DNA from: Mycobacterium sp.
GTDB taxonomy: Bacteria > Actinomycetota > Actinomycetes > Mycobacteriales > Mycobacteriaceae
Length of the DNA stretch: 64,000 bases
Reading direction: 5' to 3'
Assembly: GCA_025965895.1 (NCBI GenBank)
Contig: JAOPWC010000135.1
Location: forward strand, 37,950 to 101,949
Below, piece after piece: positions 60,514-64,000 of the stretch. The notes below the pieces were generated by a model that saw nothing but the letters and a program-made list of their open reading frames with translations, ran no database searches and was not told the DNA's origin. The first letter of the stretch is position 1. Every line of letters starts with the position of its first letter. The position numbers and the translations under genes were made by a program.

Positions 60514-61179
60514 CTACGCGGGCCGGACGCCGGGCGCCCGAACGACCATCGGCACAGCCGGAAAGTATCCCGCCATCTCCGAGCGTGACTTTCGCAGCGC
60601 GGCGGTGCCGTAGCCCCGCTGGCGATAGTCGGGATGGATCCAGATTCTCACGTTGACCTCACCGTTGACGAGCTCCCCGAAGACCATTCCGACCTTCTGC
60701 GTTCCCTCAACGGCGACGAACCACGCTGCATCTTCGGCGTCGAGGCGAGCCAGCGCCGCACGGATCTCGTCGTCCAGGCTGCCGGCGGGTCCACCTGAGC
60801 CGTCGCCGGCTGCCCCCATGTCGTCGGTGCGCGCAGCGAAGATGTCGCGGTCCGTCGCGCCGCAGAAGGGGCGCAGCACCAGGCTCTCTCCGGAGCTCGC
60901 CGGGCGCTCCCGGAGGGCGAAGCTCAACTGATTGTTGAGGTCATCGAGCTCGACCGCGATCTTTCGGCGCGCATCTTTGGTCAATTTGTCGAACGACATC
61001 ACCATGACGGCTTCACCGCCGAGCCGGGAAGTCCCCAGCAACGCCGCGATCGCTTCGACCGCGGCGTTCCTGTCGTCGGCATCCACGATCACATCAAGTA
61101 CTTCGTGCCTGCGTTCGAGCGCGGTAACGAGGGCATCTGTTATCTCTCGACGCGCTGCCGCGCGGTCGTGGTCGGTCAT
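60514..61179 (-). CDS. GyrA-like helical domain fused to a GNAT acetyltransferase
   Basis: A 221-residue protein with two parts. Residues ~10-90 (REITDALVTALERRHEVLDV; ADDRNAAVEAIAALLGTSRL; SFDKLTKDARRKIAVELDDL) follow the pattern of the C-gate/tower helices of DNA gyrase or topoisomerase IV subunit A, where the same HEVLxxI...A..LT..E..KI..EL spacing occurs. Residues ~98-212 are a GNAT fold with acetyl-CoA loop HPDYRQRGYGTAAL. The catalytic Tyr and topoisomerase parts are absent. It may acetylate a protein bound by the helical domain, for example gyrase itself; that is inference. Confidence 0.7.
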   Translation of the reverse strand: MTDHDRAAARREITDALVTALERRHEVLDVIVDADDRNAAVEAIAALLGTSRLGGEAVMVMSFDKLTKDARRKIAVELDDLNNQLSFALRERPASSGESLVLRPFCGATDRDIFAARTDDMGAAGDGSGGPAGSLDDEIRAALARLDAEDAAWFVAVEGTQKVGMVFGELVNGEVNVRIWIHPDYRQRGYGTAALRKSRSEMAGYFPAVPMVVRAPGVRPA

Positions 61180-61326
61180 GGCCGCCAGCCTAGATCAGCG
61201 CAGTCCCCGAGTGTGGCCTCCGTGCCGACGCCGCTCGAATTCATCGGGTCGGTCCAGAAACTCACTCGACGTCATTTTCTGAAAGACGTTGACTGCCAAA
61301 GCGTTCGACAGTGGAACGTAGATTTG

Positions 61327-61719
61327 CTACCGCGCCAGGGCCCGTGTGAGCTCCGACAGCCACGCCCGGTCAGCGGGCACCCAGTCGAGCCGGTCCAGCT
61401 CGTCGGCTGACACCCAGCGCAGGGCTCGGTGATCGTGCGCGAAGAGGGTGCCGTTGTCGGTTTTTGCGACGAGATATGCGCGCAGCGTCGTCGTATCACC
61501 GAGCGCGACGTCGCCGCCGAGGCGCTCGCCAACCCTTACGGCGACTCCGAGTTCCTCGGCGAGTTCGCGGACCAGCGCGTCGCGCTCGTTTTCGCCGGCC
61601 GCGACCTTGCCGCCTGGGAGTTCCCAGCGACCTGCCAGCTCCGGAGGCCGCGCGCGCTGTGCCACCAGGAGCGCGCCGTCGGCGATCAACGCACCGGCGA
61701 CGACGATCTGGTTCGGCAT
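61327..61719 (-). CDS. mutT2: Nudix (deoxy)nucleoside triphosphate pyrophosphohydrolase MutT2-like
   Basis: A 130-residue protein corresponding to Rv1160. The Nudix box is complete: GGKVAAGENERDALVREL followed by AEELGVAV, with all metal-binding Glu residues. RWELPGGK and an N-terminal VVAGALIADGALLVAQRARP are typical of MutT/CTP-pyrophosphatase-like members. M. tuberculosis MutT2 acts on 5-methyl-dCTP/CTP and 8-oxo-dGTP. It is divergent from the pterin dehydratase gene with a 26-bp spacer. Confidence 0.92.
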   Translation of the reverse strand: MPNQIVVAGALIADGALLVAQRARPPELAGRWELPGGKVAAGENERDALVRELAEELGVAVRVGERLGGDVALGDTTTLRAYLVAKTDNGTLFAHDHRALRWVSADELDRLDWVPADRAWLSELTRALAR

Positions 61720-61733
61720 GGTGTGTGACGGTA

Positions 61734-61739
61734 TACGGT
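61734..61739 (+). promoter_or_regulatory. Putative leaderless promoter -10 element
   Basis: TACGGT fits TANNNT and ends 6 bases before ATG 61746, the same spacing as at 55158. The gene has no RBS, which agrees with a leaderless transcript. It lies in the 26-bp spacer shared with mutT2. Confidence 0.4.
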
Positions 61740-61745
61740 CATCGT

Positions 61746-62030
61746 ATGGCTGTGCTCTCCGATGAACAGGTCGACGCCGCGCTGCCGGATCTGGCGGGCT
61801 GGGACCGCGTCGACAATGAACTGCGTCGTTCGGTGAAGTTTCCTGGATTTCTCGACGGGATCGACGCGGTGCGGCGCGTCGCCGACCGCGCTGAAGCGGC
61901 CGATCACCATCCCGACATCGATATTCGTTGGCGCACTGTGACTTTTACGCTGTCGACGCATTCCGAAGGCGGGATCACACAGCGAGATCTCGATCTGGCA
62001 CGCGAGATCGACTCCATCGTCGGTCAGTAG
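61746..62030 (+). CDS. Pterin-4a-carbinolamine dehydratase family protein (Rv1159A-like)
   Basis: A 94-residue protein. The family active-site motif is present: AADHHPDIDIRW (paired His, Pro, Asp, Trp) followed by TVTFTLSTHSEGGITQRDLDLA. The short N-terminus LSDEQVDAALPDLAGW is typical. In organisms with aromatic hydroxylases it recycles tetrahydrobiopterin; mycobacteria have no obvious hydroxylase partner, and the related DCoH fold also works as a protein-protein module. It converges on pimE with a 56-bp 3' overlap. Confidence 0.9.
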   Translation: MAVLSDEQVDAALPDLAGWDRVDNELRRSVKFPGFLDGIDAVRRVADRAEAADHHPDIDIRWRTVTFTLSTHSEGGITQRDLDLAREIDSIVGQ

Positions 62031-63087
62031 CCGCGATCCACCCCAGCGTCACCAGCGTCGCGACGATGTAGACCAGGCCCCCCCACGCCAGGTACCACGC
62101 GCGGCTGATCTCCCAAATTGTCGGCTGAGCGAAACTCAACAGCCACGGCGGCCCGATCAGCGTCAACGTCAGCCAGCCCCAGCCGAGGATCCGTGCGCCC
62201 GGCCTTTCGTGCAGTGGGCCACGGAGCAGCCAGATCATCAACGGCAGCAGCCATACCCAGTGATGCGTCCACGAGATCGGCGATAACAGCAGCCCGAACA
62301 ATTGGACGACGACGAGGCCGCCGAGCCGGTCCTCGGCGCCCACCGCGCGCCAGGCCAACAGCGCGAGCACGGCGGTAGCCGCGATGGCGGCCAACACCAG
62401 CGGGCCGTAACCGGCGTCGTGTCCGAGAATCCTTGAGATGCCGCCTCGCCATGACTGGTTGAACGACGTCCCGATCGGGCCGACGCGGCCCGCATCGCCG
62501 ATCAGGTGCGTGAAGTAGTAGCGGGCCTGATCGCCGACCACGAGCACCGACACCGCGACCGTTGCGACGAACACCACCGCCGAGAACGCGGCAGCACCCC
62601 ACCGCCGTACGCCGATGAAGTACAACCCGGTGATCGCGGGGGTGAGCTTTATGCCCGCCGCCAGGCCGACGAGCAGGCCCGACAACCACCACCGGCTGCT
62701 GTAGACGGCGCACAGCACAGCCAGCACGAGGATCACGTTGATCTGACCGTAGTCGAATGTGCTGCGCAACGGCTCGATCCAGATGCCGACGGCAGTCCAC
62801 AGCATTGCTTCGCGCGGGGTGCCGCGCCCCAGCAGCAGCTGGCTCATCCGCACTACGCCGTACAGCGCGGCGATGATGCCGAGCTGCCACGCGAACGCCA
62901 CCACCGCGAACGGCAGCAGATGCAGCGGATAGAACACCACCGCGGCGAAGGGCGGATACGTGAAAGGCAGCGGAAAGTCGGGCGTCTTTTCGGCGTACAC
63001 GTAGTCATACAGTGCGTCCGGGGTGCCGATGGTCGCCGCGCCGCCGACGTATACGTGCAGGTCGACGAAGTTGGCGCCGTTGGGCAC
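61975..63087 (-). CDS. pimE: Polyprenol-phosphate-mannose-dependent alpha-1,2-mannosyltransferase PimE (5' end disturbed)
   Basis: A GT87-type membrane mannosyltransferase (PIM5/PIM6 synthesis). The annotated start is GTG 63087, but this would drop the first membrane helix. The same frame upstream reads DVAIARVEPVDTTS, SRSRLAVTAPLLLALSIAA and RLVWTYLVPN, clearly PimE-like, yet contains no ATG, GTG or TTG before an in-frame stop at 63223. The catalytic Asp in GANFVDLHVY is intact, as are YPPFAAVVFYPLHLLPF and SWTHHWVWLLPLM. A GTG at 63226 in another frame would restore the expected length if one base is extra. Confidence 0.85.
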   Translation of the reverse strand: MPNGANFVDLHVYVGGAATIGTPDALYDYVYAEKTPDFPLPFTYPPFAAVVFYPLHLLPFAVVAFAWQLGIIAALYGVVRMSQLLLGRGTPREAMLWTAVGIWIEPLRSTFDYGQINVILVLAVLCAVYSSRWWLSGLLVGLAAGIKLTPAITGLYFIGVRRWGAAAFSAVVFVATVAVSVLVVGDQARYYFTHLIGDAGRVGPIGTSFNQSWRGGISRILGHDAGYGPLVLAAIAATAVLALLAWRAVGAEDRLGGLVVVQLFGLLLSPISWTHHWVWLLPLMIWLLRGPLHERPGARILGWGWLTLTLIGPPWLLSFAQPTIWEISRAWYLAWGGLVYIVATLVTLGWIAATDRRWSRSRVPDRDLAV

Positions 63088-63267
63088 CAGATAGGTCCAG
63101 ACCAGCCGGGCGGCGATGCTGAGCGCCAGCAGCAGCGGCGCGGTAACCGCGAGCCGGCTGCGTGAGGTGGTATCTACGGGCTCGACTCTAGCGATCGCGA
63201 CGTCGAGTTCGCCGCGCCGCGATCACCGAAGACCGACGTATGCATAACGGTTGGATAAATGCCCCAC

Positions 63268-63294
63268 GTGTCACTTGAGTCACTTCAGTAACAC
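63268..63294. promoter_or_regulatory. 27-bp imperfect palindrome between pimE and the Ala/Pro-rich gene
   Basis: The site begins GTGTCACTTGAG and ends TTCAGTAACAC. Around the central base 63281 most positions match symmetrically (arms GTGT-ACT--AGT and ACT--AGT-ACAC). It also contains two direct copies of TCACTT(G/C)AG. It lies 46 bp upstream of the GTG at 63340 and at the 5' side of pimE. It looks like an operator for a dimeric regulator. Confidence 0.5.
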
Positions 63295-63339
63295 GATACG
63301 TTCGGGCGCGTGGGTAGATCAGAGGGTAGGGAGCACATC

Positions 63340-64000
63340 GTGTCACGGACCAGAAAGCTGTTCGCAGGAGTGGCCGCGGTGGCGATGACGTCATCGGGCG
63401 CGCTCGCCGCGGCTGGGGTGGCATGGGCGGACCCGCCTGCGCCGCCACAACCCATCGATGCAATCCAAGCGCCCGCGATGGCCGCGATGCAGCAGCTCGG
63501 GCCGGCGGTTCAGAAAGCCGCCGCTGATCCCTCAAGCGCGGCATCGTTGCTGATGGCCGCTGCGTCCGCGTTCGCCGGAAACTCCACCGCACCGGACGCA
63601 TCGAAGCAGGTGGCATCGTCGGTCACCCAATTCGTCCAGCAGCCCGCCGGTGCCTCGCCGTCAGCCCAGGTCAACCTCCCCGGCGCGGTGCCGGGCGTCA
63701 TGCCACTTCCCAGCCAGGTCTCGGTGCCGGCCGATTTGACCCAACTGCTTCCCGCGGGAATCAGTCTGCCGGGGCCCGGCAGTCCCGCGCCGCAGGCCCA
63801 CGTGCCCGCCCCCGGCGCTGTGCCGGGGACCGAGGCGCACCTGCCAACCGGGATTGATCCCGCCCATGCCGTCGGGCCGGCGCCTGAGGCGGCCCCCCCT
63901 GCCGTTGCGACGCCGGCTCCTGTGGCCGCACCCGCACCGGCGCCTGGTGCCGCGCCCGACTCAACTCCAGCGGCCGCACCCGCGGCGGCGCCCGGCCCAG
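63340..64000 (+). CDS. Exported Ala/Pro-rich protein (Rv1158c/Rv1157c-like, partial at right edge)
   Basis: Starts at GTG 63340 with GGGAG 6 bases upstream and stays open to the window end (220 codons visible). A signal peptide (KLFAGVAAVAMTSSGALAAA) ends with AWA before DPP, a type I cleavage site. The mature part has a short helical region (AIQAPAMAAMQQLGPAVQKAA) and then long Pro/Ala/Val repeats (VPGV, LPGPGSPAPQ, APAPVAAPAPAPG). No enzyme domain is visible. It matches the M. tuberculosis gene after pimE by position and composition. Probably a secreted or wall-associated protein of unknown function. Confidence 0.82.
   Translation, partial: MSRTRKLFAGVAAVAMTSSGALAAAGVAWADPPAPPQPIDAIQAPAMAAMQQLGPAVQKAAADPSSAASLLMAAASAFAGNSTAPDASKQVASSVTQFVQQPAGASPSAQVNLPGAVPGVMPLPSQVSVPADLTQLLPAGISLPGPGSPAPQAHVPAPGAVPGTEAHLPTGIDPAHAVGPAPEAAPPAVATPAPVAAPAPAPGAAPDSTPAAAPAAAPGP

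Overview
The window is high-GC chromosomal DNA from a mycobacterium other than the M. tuberculosis complex, probably a rapid grower (Mycolicibacterium type). The evidence is gene content (mycothiol, F420, PIM, 6-O-methylglucose lipopolysaccharide and diaminopimelate genes), frequent GTG/TTG starts and ATGA overlaps, and a gene order that follows M. tuberculosis Rv1234 to Rv1158c almost gene for gene, displayed in reverse. Rv names are recognised from memory, not from a search. Genes are densely packed. I see no tRNA, rRNA, insertion sequence, CRISPR array or convincing U-tract terminator. The only spacer over 300 bp (11374-11916) holds a frameshifted STAS gene, a 13-bp tandem repeat and a TetR operator region.

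Layout. 1-7243: stress-protein and DUF4190 membrane genes (one copy frameshifted), a CitE-like lyase, an MgtE-N/CBS protein with a DUF1003 partner, a secreted transglycosylase with an N-terminal decapeptide repeat, and mrp. 7256-10579: envelope-stress locus sigE-rseA-htrA-tatB. 10723-17550: O-methyltransferase, broken STAS gene, raaS with its ABC exporter, an ICMT-like methyltransferase and a CocE-type hydrolase. 17627-25690: glgC/glgM, then a polycistron LOG-fadD6-folP2-gpgS-DivIVA-like-tag-DUF3117. 25702-29991: orphan STAND ATPase and dapE/dapD. 30061-39902: fadD36 with a decayed VOC gene, Nudix, MFS, RDD, the proline catabolic pair putB-rocA with its regulator pruC, dapC and fdxC.

40063-45531 is an inserted, tightly coupled operon: cytochrome P450, an E1-like adenylation/nitroreductase fusion (Rv1355c type, called moeY) and a GAF-GGDEF-EAL c-di-GMP enzyme (Rv1354c type). 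In M. tuberculosis the last two lie elsewhere. It is followed by fbiC, a second P450, a Rv1171-like membrane gene overlapping a 36-codon small ORF, mshB, lpqW and typA. Between typA and mutT, where M. tuberculosis has narGHJI, this genome carries an accessory set: a zinc-ribbon membrane protein, MarR, a CRP paralogue with an altered cAMP pocket, a membrane protein, two methyltransferases, an SDR and a GyrA-like/GNAT fusion. The window ends with mutT, a pterin dehydratase, pimE and an Ala/Pro-rich exported protein.

Functional themes are cell-envelope stress and assembly (sigE/rseA/htrA, tatB, lpqW, pimE, glg/gpgS), cofactor and redox chemistry (fbiC, mshB, fdxC, P450s), and amino-acid metabolism (dapC/D/E, putB/rocA). 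Several loci show single-base frame disruptions (DUF4190 copy, STAS gene, possibly the pimE 5' end). These are either real decay or base-calling errors and should be checked against reads.
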